Source: an uncultured Clostridia bacterium
GTDB taxonomy: Bacteria > Bacillota > Clostridia > Lachnospirales > Lachnospiraceae
Reading direction: 5' to 3'
DNA: 6,005 nt
Assembly: GCA_946623485.1 (NCBI GenBank)
Contig: CAMORF010000153.1
Coordinates: 1 to 6,005 of the forward strand
This document shows positions 1 to 4,998 of the stretch, piece after piece. A program made the position numbers and the translations under genes. How positions within the stretch are numbered: the first letter of the stretch is position 1; each line of letters opens with the position of its first letter. The notes under the pieces are model-generated. The model saw only the letters and a list, made by a program, of their open reading frames with translations. It did no database searches and was not told the DNA's origin.

Positions 1-1057
1 TCTCCAGCACCTTCCTTGATTTGTCCCGCATGCGGGACAGGTGGACCATGATATCGATCCCACTTGCGATTTGCCTGCGGATTGCGGATATCGGGATCTC
101 CAGGCCCATCAGGACCATGGTTTCCAGTCTTGAAAGCATATCCTTCGGGCTGTTTCCGTGGCCGGTGCTCAGGCTTCCGTCATGGCCGGTGTTGAGGCTT
201 TGCAGCATATCGATTGTCTCATCTCCGCGTACTTCTCCGACAATGATCCGGTCCGGGCGCATCCGGAGTGATGACCGGATCAGGTCCCGGATCGTTACTT
301 CGCCGTCACCTTCGGCATTTGGCCGCCGTGCTTCGAGGCGTACCAGGTTGCGTACCCCCTGGATCTGCAGCTCCGCGTTGTCCTCGATTGTGATAATCCG
401 TTCGTCCTTCGGGATGAAGTTTGACAGTGCGTTCAGGAAGGTTGTCTTTCCGCTGCCGGTTCCGCCGGAGATGAAGATATTGTAGCCTGCCTGCACCAGA
501 CCTTTCAGAAAAGCTGCGGCTTCTTCCGATACGGATCCCCAGGAGATCAGCTTCTCCATGGAGATGGGCTTTTCCGGAAAGCGGCGGATCGTAATCACCG
601 GCCCGTCAATTGCGATGGGATTCATGACGATATTGACACGCTCACCCCGCTCCAGACGCGCGTCAACGATGGGCACGGATTCATTGGCCACACGGTTTGA
701 GTAGGCTACGATTGCCTGGATGATATCCTGCAGTTTTTCCCGGGAGGAAAAGGACTTCTCCCACTTCATAAGCCGTCCGGCACGCTCTATGTAGATGCTG
801 CCCATGCCGTTTACCATGATCTCTGTCACGGTGTCGTCGTCCAGCAGCTCGGATAGGATATCGAGGCGACGCACGGAATTAAACAGCTCTGTCTTCAGCT
901 GATACCGATCCGCAAACCGCATCCGCCGGGACGGATCTGATTGCGCGATCAGGTCATCGATCAGGTCCAGGATCTCTGAATCTGACATATCACGCGACAT
1001 CTCGAGCCGGCTCATCAGCTGAGCGCGGCATTCCAGAAAACGTTGTTGATCCATCAT
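1..1057 (-). CDS. cpaF: CpaF/TadA-family secretion ATPase (Tad/Flp pilus type), C-terminus cut by the window edge
   Basis: This is a hexameric cytoplasmic ATPase of the type II/IV secretion superfamily. In Tad/Flp pilus systems the family powers assembly of pilin through the inner-membrane TadB/TadC platform. The visible 352 codons are uninterrupted on the minus strand. After a short N-terminal region comes the family segment TVTEIMVNG (near residue 80). Then follow Walker [10 protein letters not shown] (residues 198-206, K204), the acidic box IEDNAEL (224-230), Walker [10 protein letters not shown] (270-278, E275) and the His box [14 protein letters not shown] (291-304). The GSLSTGHxNSP form and the [14 protein letters not shown] block are typical of CpaF rather than PilB, PilT or VirB11. 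The start is ATG 1057 (MMDQQ), 7 bases after AAGGAG; ATG 1054 is the alternative. It follows the HTH-Uma2 gene by 12 bases. Family members are usually about 380-450 residues, so the last few tens of residues are missing. Downstream tad genes are not visible, so the pilus assignment rests on family only. Confidence 0.93.
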   Translation of the reverse strand, partial: MMDQQRFLECRAQLMSRLEMSRDMSDSEILDLIDDLIAQSDPSRRMRFADRYQLKTELFNSVRRLDILSELLDDDTVTEIMVNGMGSIYIERAGRLMKWEKSFSSREKLQDIIQAIVAYSNRVANESVPIVDARLERGERVNIVMNPIAIDGPVITIRRFPEKPISMEKLISWGSVSEEAAAFLKGLVQAGYNIFISGGTGSGKTTFLNALSNFIPKDERIITIEDNAELQIQGVRNLVRLEARRPNAEGDGEVTIRDLIRSSLRMRPDRIIVGEVRGDETIDMLQSLNTGHDGSLSTGHGNSPKDMLSRLETMVLMGLEIPISAIRRQIASGIDIMVHLSRMRDKSRKVLE

Positions 1058-1064
1058 AGCGAGG

Positions 1065-1070
1065 CTCCTT
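1065..1070 (-). promoter_or_regulatory. Ribosome binding site of cpaF, overlapping the upstream stop codon
   Basis: On the minus strand AAGGAG reads from 1070 to 1065, 7 bases before ATG 1057. Its first A is also the last base of the TGA stop (1072-1070) of the HTH-Uma2 gene. A ribosome finishing that gene stops on the cpaF site, an arrangement that favours termination-reinitiation. The site also supports 1057 as the cpaF start. Confidence 0.8.
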
Positions 1071-1921
1071 CATGATGTGTGGGAAAATGAGTCTGTTTCA
1101 TAGCGAACGATCCGTTCCTGGATCCGGGAGAAATCAATGGTGCATGTTCCTCCGGAGATTCCAATGGGAATCTGATCCAGGAAGGAATACTTCCGGGGGG
1201 CATAGATCGCTTCTTCGAAATTATGAACCGTGACAGTCTGGGTTTCCGGATCGACAATCCAGTATTCCCGGACGCCGGCGTTCTGATATTTATACAGCTT
1301 GAGGATCATGTCTTTGGATCTGGTGGCAGGGGAAAGAATCTCTGCGGCAAGATCAGGTGCTCCATCCAGGTAGCTGAGATGCAGGTAGTCCTGCTCTTTA
1401 CAGATGAGGAGAAGGTCTGGCTGTACCATTGTGCGGCTGTCCTGGTCCAGACGGACATCACAGGGTGCCATAAAGACTTCACAGCCCATCCCGTGCTGGA
1501 GAATACATTCGAAAAACAGATGGTGCAGGGAACCGAGTATCAGCTGGTGGAGATAGGATGGAGCTGCCATATCATAGAACACCCCGTCGATCAGCTCAGC
1601 GCGTTGATCCTCCGGGAGCGCATAGTAGTCTTTCAGGGTGCGGCCTTGCGTGGCCGGCAGGGTATCGTATGGTGTGGTGGCCTCCCGAATGGCTGCCGTC
1701 GGACGATCTACGCCCGGAAGACCTGTTGCAGGCTGGTTTGCCTTCCGGAAGGCTTCCTTGAGTGCAGCCTCCAGGGCATCCAGTGTATGTGCTCTGGGAG
1801 CCTTCGTAGTTCCTGAAAAAACATTCTGTACAGTCCTGAGCGGGATCCCGGACAACTGCGAGATTTTCTGATAGGTAAGCCGGAGATCTGTTTTGAGTGT
1901 GTTCATTTCATCAATCGTCAT
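1070..1921 (-). CDS. HTH (Cro/C1-type) + Uma2-family (DUF820) putative nuclease, 283 aa
   Basis: Two domains are visible. Residues about 8-54 form an XRE-like helix-turn-helix (YQKISQLSGIPLRTVQNVFSG at 17-37), suggesting sequence-specific DNA binding. Residues about 95-245 match the Uma2/DUF820 family: a TLKDYYALPED start, ELIDG (E109), QPDLLLI (D169), AEILSPATRSKD (E194), K208 in the KLYKY segment, and the diagnostic AGVREYWIVDP. D169, E194 and K208 are the likely metal-binding and catalytic residues of a PD-(D/E)XK core, which appears intact. Uma2 proteins are widespread but their biological role is poorly defined. There is no signal peptide or membrane segment, so it is cytoplasmic. ATG 1921 is chosen because GGAGG lies 7 bases upstream; an in-frame ATG at 1972 lacks such a site and adds 17 unlikely residues. 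The gene is the first of a two-gene unit with cpaF. Self-regulation through the HTH is inference. Confidence 0.88.
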   Translation of the reverse strand: MTIDEMNTLKTDLRLTYQKISQLSGIPLRTVQNVFSGTTKAPRAHTLDALEAALKEAFRKANQPATGLPGVDRPTAAIREATTPYDTLPATQGRTLKDYYALPEDQRAELIDGVFYDMAAPSYLHQLILGSLHHLFFECILQHGMGCEVFMAPCDVRLDQDSRTMVQPDLLLICKEQDYLHLSYLDGAPDLAAEILSPATRSKDMILKLYKYQNAGVREYWIVDPETQTVTVHNFEEAIYAPRKYSFLDQIPIGISGGTCTIDFSRIQERIVRYETDSFSHTS

Positions 1922-1928
1922 ATTGTTG

Positions 1929-1933
1929 CCTCC
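1929..1933 (-). promoter_or_regulatory. Ribosome binding site of the HTH-Uma2 gene
   Basis: Minus-strand GGAGG sits 7 bases before ATG 1921. It decides the start of the HTH-Uma2 gene in favour of 1921 over the longer in-frame start at 1972. Confidence 0.8.
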
Positions 1934-2080
1934 GAAAGTCGGTAAAAAGGAATGTGATGATGTAAGGACCAAAAGCCCTGAAGCTGAAGAAAGCTTACTT
2001 GCCAGAGACGCAGCGGGCTACGTCAAGAATTTTTGATAAAGCAGATGAGCGCAGGCGCGAAGACATGGCGAGATTTTCTG

Positions 2081-2092
2081 TAATTGCAATTA
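2081..2092. promoter_or_regulatory. 12-bp perfect palindrome over the -10 box, possible operator
   Basis: TAATTGCAATTA is a perfect inverted repeat. It covers part of the minus-strand TATAAT and the predicted transcription start. A dimeric HTH regulator bound here would block that promoter, and the first gene downstream encodes a Cro/C1-type HTH domain. The palindrome is seen directly; its role as operator and the identity of its ligand are inference. Short AT-rich palindromes also arise by chance. Confidence 0.35.
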
Positions 2093-2117
2093 TACTGCAG
2101 AATCGGATTTATGAAAA
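2089..2117 (-). promoter_or_regulatory. Candidate sigma-A promoter for the HTH-Uma2/cpaF unit
   Basis: On the minus strand, TTTTCA (2117-2112, 4 of 6 matches to TTGACA) is followed after exactly 17 bases by a perfect TATAAT (2094-2089). The start point would fall near 2082, giving a leader of about 160 bases before ATG 1921. The -10 box is strong, the -35 box is weak, and no better pair was found between here and the gene. The long leader is a point against it. Confidence 0.45.
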
Positions 2118-2280
2118 TCTGAATTATGATGAATGGGATTGGTCTTGGTGGCTTTGCAGGGTAATATACCAGTGTCTCAGGGCATCGTCCAATAAAAACG
2201 CGAATTATCCGGTACAATCTCCGAAATTACCAGATTGGAGTAAGCCGGGAGGGGCGTTGTCCGTTAGAATCAGCCACACA

Positions 2281-2293
2281 GATCTCATAAAAT
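2281..2293 (+). repeat. 13-mer shared with the murA upstream region (copy 1)
   Basis: GATCTCATAAAAT occurs here and again, identically and in the same orientation, at 4734-4746. Its end is 264 bases from the glgX start codon. A few bases beyond the core also agree (GTT three bases downstream). It could be an upstream promoter element or regulator site common to glgX and murA. Confidence 0.55.
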
Positions 2294-2344
2294 GTGTTAT
2301 CCTGAATTTTATAGAGTTCACCATGATCGGGATGATGCGATTCG

Positions 2345-2445
2345 ATGCCGGGTAGGGAAGATGCCTGCGGGAGAATGCCCTGGAGGGAACATGTCTGGTG
2401 GGAGAATGCCAGGGAGAGAGCGTGCGCAGCGGAGGATGTCTGGGG
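2345..2445 (+). repeat. Degenerate 10-16-base ATG-led repeat block upstream of glgX
   Basis: Seven units begin at 2345, 2361, 2375, 2391, 2406, 2422 and 2436. Examples are ATGCCTGCGGGAGA, ATGTCTGGTGGGAGA and GTGCGCAGCGGAGG. The rough consensus is ATGCCTGG followed by a purine run GGGAGA. Spacing is 16, 14, 16, 15, 16, 14 and 10, so most units shift reading frame and the block is unlikely to code for protein. It leads directly into the regular 14-base array. Confidence 0.6.
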
Positions 2446-2543
2446 ATGTACCTGCCCTGACGGGGCTGTTCGGATGGATGTGTGCTGATGTACCTGCCCT
2501 GATGGATTTGCGCGGATGTACCTGTCCGAATGGAGCTGCTCTG
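2446..2543 (+). repeat. Seven tandem 14-base units ending at the glgX ribosome binding site
   Basis: Units start at 2446, 2460, 2474, 2488, 2502, 2516 and 2530 with no gaps. The first and fourth are identical (ATGTACCTGCCCTG). Others are ACGGGGCTGTTCGG, ATGGATGTGTGCTG, ATGGATTTGCGCGG, ATGTACCTGTCCGA and ATGGAGCTGCTCTG. Columns 1 (A), 3 (G), 8 (T), 9 (G) and 12 (C) are invariant; the consensus is ATGKAYCTGYYCKG. The period is not a multiple of three, so this is not a protein repeat. The last unit donates its final G to the GGAGG of glgX, so the array lies in the glgX leader. Confidence 0.8.
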
Positions 2544-2547
2544 GAGG
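2543..2547 (+). promoter_or_regulatory. Ribosome binding site of glgX
   Basis: GGAGG lies 9 bases before ATG 2557. This excludes the in-frame ATG at 2530, which lies upstream of the site and belongs to the last 14-base repeat unit. Confidence 0.8.
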
Positions 2548-2556
2548 AATATAACC

Positions 2557-4647
2557 ATGATTATGATTGATACATTTCCTACGAATCAGATGGGAGATCT
2601 TTCATACCGCGCCGGGCGTGTATTTCCGTTTGGCGCCACTATCATAGACGGCGGTGTAAACTTCAGTATATTTTCTGAAGATGCCACCGGCTGTACCCTT
2701 GTGCTGTTCCATCATGGGCAGAAACAGCCCTTTGTTGAGATCCCGTTCCCGGAGGAATTCCGGATCGGACATGTCTACACCATGATGGTGTTTGGGATTA
2801 ATCCGGAGACAACGGAGTATGGATACCGTTTTGACGGCCCGTTCTGCCCGGAGAAGGGGCTGTTGTTTGACAAGTCCAGGATTGTGCTTGACCCTTACGC
2901 AAAATCGGTCTCCGGAAGAACCGTCTGGGGGAGGACGCCGGACCCGGAAGATCCATTTCCGCACAGAGGGCAGTTCATCCGGGAAGACTATGAATGGGAA
3001 GGAGATAAGCCCCTTGAGATAGCGCCTGAGGAGCTGGTCATCTATGAGCTTCATGTGCGCTCATTCACTGTGCACCAGGGAAGCGGCGTGAAATACCGCG
3101 GTACCTACGCGGGACTGGCGGAAAAGATCCCGTATCTGAAGGAACTTGGCGTAAACTGCGTTGAGCTGATGCCGATCTTTGAATTTGATGAATTTGAGAA
3201 TCCACGGATGCATGACGGCAGGCAGCTATTGAATTACTGGGGGTACTCAACCGTTTGCTTTTTCGCTCCGAAAGCGGGCTACTCCGTTGCAGGCTCCTTT
3301 GGCTTGGAGGCGGATGAGCTGAAAAACATGATCCGTCATTTTCACCAGAACGGGATCCAGGTGATCCTGGATGTTGTGTTTAACCATACGGCGGAGGGAA
3401 ATGAACTTGGCCCTACGATTTCTTATCGTGGCATTGACAACCGGACCTACTATATGCTGACGCCGGAGGGGTATTATTATAACTTCAGCGGCTGTGGCAA
3501 TACCATGAACTGCAATGATCCGGTTGTGCGTAATGTTGTGCTGGACTGCCTCAGGTACTGGGTCAGCGCCTATCACGTAGATGGGTTCCGGTTTGATCTG
3601 GCTTCCATCCTGGCCAGGGGGGAGGACGGTACCCCGCTGGTGGATCCGCCGCTGCTTGACAGCCTGGCCGGGGATGCGGTGCTTGGAAAAACGCTTCTGA
3701 TCGCCGAGGCATGGGATGCGGGCGGTTTGTACCAGGTCGGCGTTTTCTCTTCCAGCAACCGCTGGGCGGAATGGAATGGACGGTATCGTGACTGTCTGCG
3801 CCGGTTTGTGAAAGGCGGCGCGGAGCAGGCACCGGAGCTGTACCGGAGGATCAGTGGTTCGGAGGATCTGTATCATGAGCGAAATGCGTCTTCCTCTATT
3901 AATTTTGTGACCTGCCATGATGGGTTTACGCTGTATGATCTGGTTTCCTATAACAGCAAACACAATGAGGCGAACGGAGAGGATAACCGGGATGGCTGCA
4001 ATGACAATGACAGCTGGAATTGCGGCGTGGAGGGCAGCACGCAGGATCCGCAGATCCATGACCTGCGGATGCGCCAGATGAAAAATATGCTGACGATCCT
4101 GTTGACCAGCAGGGGAATCCCCATGCTTCTGGCGGGAGATGAATTCGCCAATTCGCAGCAGGGCAACAACAATGCGTACTGCCAGGATAATGAGGTTTCC
4201 TGGCTGGATTGGGCTGACCTGAAGAAAAACCGGGAACTGTTTGATTACGTGCGGCACCTGATTGCGTTCCGGAAAGCGCACCCGGTGCTCCGGAATATGG
4301 AATACCGCCTTGGGCATAACGGAACGGGATACCCGGAGCTTTCCTTTCATGGGGAGCAGCCCTGGCAGTTGGATGAAAATGTTCCAGCGCTGGTTTTTGC
4401 CTATCTGTATGCGGAAGACCATGAACGGTTTGGGACAGAGGCAGACTGCTTCCTCTACATCGCCGTGAACGCCCATTGGGAGGAGCATCGGATGCAGCTT
4501 CCGATCATTCCGGCCGGCATGTCGTGGAAGCTGGCGTTTGATTCCGCCGGTTTTTCTGCGGCCCCGGGAGAAGAAACGATGCTTGGGGATCCCGGCAGCA
4601 TCGTACTCGGCCCGCGCAGCATCAAGGTGCTGGTCGGCGCGCCGTGA
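2557..4647 (+). CDS. glgX: Glycogen/limit-dextrin debranching enzyme GlgX (GH13 isoamylase type), 696 aa
   Basis: It hydrolyses alpha-1,6 branch linkages of glycogen or limit dextrins in the cytoplasm, after phosphorylase has shortened the outer chains. The N-terminal ~20-105 residues are a CBM48-like domain (FPFGATIIDGGVNFSIFSE, then EYGYRFDGP). The GH13 barrel follows, with YELHVRSFT (163-171), DVVFNH (272-277), GFRFD (343-347, nucleophile D347), IAEAWD (acid/base E384) and CHDGFTLYDLVSY (transition-state D455). After that come the GlgX/isoamylase hallmark HNEANGEDNRDG and the AGDEFANSQQGNNNAYCQD segment, then a C-terminal beta domain from about 590. All three catalytic residues are present, the length is normal, and there is no signal peptide. 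ATG 2557 is fixed by GGAGG 9 bases upstream. No glycogen synthase, phosphorylase or branching enzyme gene is adjacent, so it stands alone. Isoamylase or pullulanase specificity cannot be excluded. No intrinsic terminator is seen directly after the stop. Confidence 0.95.
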   Translation: MIMIDTFPTNQMGDLSYRAGRVFPFGATIIDGGVNFSIFSEDATGCTLVLFHHGQKQPFVEIPFPEEFRIGHVYTMMVFGINPETTEYGYRFDGPFCPEKGLLFDKSRIVLDPYAKSVSGRTVWGRTPDPEDPFPHRGQFIREDYEWEGDKPLEIAPEELVIYELHVRSFTVHQGSGVKYRGTYAGLAEKIPYLKELGVNCVELMPIFEFDEFENPRMHDGRQLLNYWGYSTVCFFAPKAGYSVAGSFGLEADELKNMIRHFHQNGIQVILDVVFNHTAEGNELGPTISYRGIDNRTYYMLTPEGYYYNFSGCGNTMNCNDPVVRNVVLDCLRYWVSAYHVDGFRFDLASILARGEDGTPLVDPPLLDSLAGDAVLGKTLLIAEAWDAGGLYQVGVFSSSNRWAEWNGRYRDCLRRFVKGGAEQAPELYRRISGSEDLYHERNASSSINFVTCHDGFTLYDLVSYNSKHNEANGEDNRDGCNDNDSWNCGVEGSTQDPQIHDLRMRQMKNMLTILLTSRGIPMLLAGDEFANSQQGNNNAYCQDNEVSWLDWADLKKNRELFDYVRHLIAFRKAHPVLRNMEYRLGHNGTGYPELSFHGEQPWQLDENVPALVFAYLYAEDHERFGTEADCFLYIAVNAHWEEHRMQLPIIPAGMSWKLAFDSAGFSAAPGEETMLGDPGSIVLGPRSIKVLVGAP

Positions 4648-4649
4648 GA

Positions 4650-4727
4650 CGATGGCCTGAGCCAGTGTCCGGGGACAATGATCCGGGGCGATGTTCTGAG
4701 CCGGCATTCCGGGTCAATGGTTCGGTC
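4650..4727 (+). repeat. Six tandem 13-base degenerate units, period 39, directly after glgX
   Basis: Without gaps the units read CGATGGCCTGAGC, CAGTGTCCGGGGA, CAATGATCCGGGG, CGATGTTCTGAGC, CGGCATTCCGGGT and CAATGGTTCGGTC. Units 1 and 4 agree at 11 of 13 bases, 3 and 6 at 9, and 2 and 5 at 7, which suggests duplication of a 39-base block of three units. Every unit starts with C, and most carry an ATG-like core followed by CYGRG. The array begins three bases after the glgX stop codon. It resembles the upstream glgX repeats in style (ATGnyCTG core) but has a different period. Confidence 0.65.
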
Positions 4728-4733
4728 TTGGTC

Positions 4734-4746
4734 GATCTCATAAAAT
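4734..4746 (+). repeat. 13-mer shared with the glgX upstream region (copy 2)
   Basis: GATCTCATAAAAT is identical to 2281-2293 and in the same orientation. Its end is 253 bases before the murA start, against 264 bases before glgX in the other copy. It lies immediately upstream of the murA promoter candidate: three bases separate it from the -35 box. Confidence 0.55.
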
Positions 4747-4749
4747 CAG

Positions 4750-4778
4750 TTTACAGATGTGCGGGAAATGGATATAAT
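4750..4778 (+). promoter_or_regulatory. Sigma-A-type promoter of murA
   Basis: TTTACA (4750-4755) is followed after 17 bases by a perfect TATAAT (4773-4778). The -35 box matches TTGACA at 5 of 6 positions and spacing is optimal. Transcription would begin near 4785, leaving a leader of about 210 bases before murA. This is the best promoter-like pair found in the window. Confidence 0.75.
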
Positions 4779-4786
4779 ATGCAAGA

Positions 4787-4809
4787 CAAGCGTATGTATG
4801 GGACGCTTG
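4787..4809 (+). ncRNA. Hairpin at the extreme 5' end of the murA leader
   Basis: CAAGCGT (4787-4793) and ACGCTTG (4803-4809) form a perfect 7-bp stem around a 9-base loop. It would begin within a few bases of the predicted transcript start. Stems placed there often protect an mRNA from 5'-end-dependent decay; that role is inference. The following CCTGTTTGTTT is only moderately T-rich, so a terminator is less likely. Confidence 0.4.
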
Positions 4810-4882
4810 CCCTGTTTGTTTACTCCTGAGGATCTGGGGATGCCGGAGATGAATCAAGTCAGATTCCGGAAGATGCGAGGGA

Positions 4883-4920
4883 GCCTGGCCTGCGACTGCA
4901 GAAGGCAGGGCAGGTATTTT
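4883..4920 (+). terminator. Terminator-like hairpin in the murA leader, possible attenuator
   Basis: CCTGGCCTGC (4884-4893) pairs with GCAGGGCAGG (4905-4914) at 9 of 10 positions, with one G-G mismatch and an 11-base loop; G4883-T4915 can add a wobble pair. The stem is followed by TATTTT, a short T tract. Its 3' arm holds GGCAGG twice (4904-4909, 4909-4914), and either copy can instead pair with CCTGCC at 4932-4937. The mutually exclusive foldings resemble a transcription attenuator. The T tract is weak and no ligand is suggested. It could also be the delayed terminator of glgX. Confidence 0.35.
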
Positions 4921-4986
4921 GCGGGGGAGCGCCTGCCGGGGAATTTAAGGGAGATCCGGAGGGCGGAATAATTAATCGGTAACTGA

Positions 4987-4991
4987 AGAGG
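4987..4991 (+). promoter_or_regulatory. Ribosome binding site of murA
   Basis: AGAGG ends 7 bases before ATG 4999. The alternative TTG at 4993 would start a single base after the site, too close for initiation, so 4999 is the chosen start. Confidence 0.65.
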
Positions 4992-4998
4992 ATTGAGT

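Larger units (their letters stand above)
1922..2344. other. Divergent intergenic region, AT-richer, no convincing gene
   Basis: This stretch separates the leftward HTH-Uma2/cpaF unit from rightward glgX. It is visibly poorer in GC than the flanking genes, most clearly around 2065-2220 and 2281-2320. Open frames exist (for example plus 1999-2355), but they lack a good ribosome binding site and resemble nothing known. It contains a near-palindrome TCAAGAATTTTTGA at 2023-2036, an 8-bp inverted repeat AGATTTTC/GAAAATCT at 2071-2078 and 2113-2120, the minus-strand promoter candidate, and the 13-mer shared with the murA upstream region. No clear sigma-A promoter for glgX could be picked out here. 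Confidence 0.6.

Noticed and set aside
21..485. A 154-codon plus-strand frame opposite cpaF
   Set aside because: It is antisense to the Walker A to His-box region of cpaF; low-complexity Arg/Ser-rich translation typical of a shadow frame.
1223..1816. A 197-codon plus-strand frame opposite the HTH-Uma2 gene
   Set aside because: It is antisense to a domain-supported gene, lacks its own ribosome binding site, and its translation resembles no family.
1998..2026. TTGACG on the minus strand as the -35 box of the HTH-Uma2 promoter
   Set aside because: At 16-19 bases downstream there is no -10-like hexamer; the sequence there reads GGCAAGTAAG.
1999..2355. A 118-codon plus-strand frame in the divergent intergenic region
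   Set aside because: No good ribosome binding site at its start or at the internal ATG near 2065, odd composition (tryptophan cluster), and no recognisable domain. It covers the minus-strand promoter candidate.
2345..2543. The repeat arrays as a CRISPR
   Set aside because: Units are 10-16 bases, degenerate and contiguous, with no 25-37-base conserved repeats separated by unique spacers, and no cas genes nearby.
2292..2570. A frame whose translation repeats DVPAL, suggesting a repeat protein
   Set aside because: The peptide repeat is a by-product of the 14-base DNA period (42 bases equals three units). Other unit spacings shift frame, there is no ribosome binding site, and it overruns the glgX start.
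3247..4707. A 486-codon open frame on the minus strand antisense to glgX
   Set aside because: It lies opposite a clear GH13 gene with all motifs, has no recognisable domain, and is explained by the codon bias of glgX. Shorter antisense frames within glgX are the same effect.
4702..4724. CCGG and CATT/AATG pairings after glgX as its intrinsic terminator
   Set aside because: Stems are only about 4 bp and no T tract follows.
4759..4971. A small frame in the murA leader as a leader peptide or small protein
   Set aside because: Its first ATG lies inside the promoter. The later ATG near 4798 has no Shine-Dalgarno sequence and falls in a hairpin.
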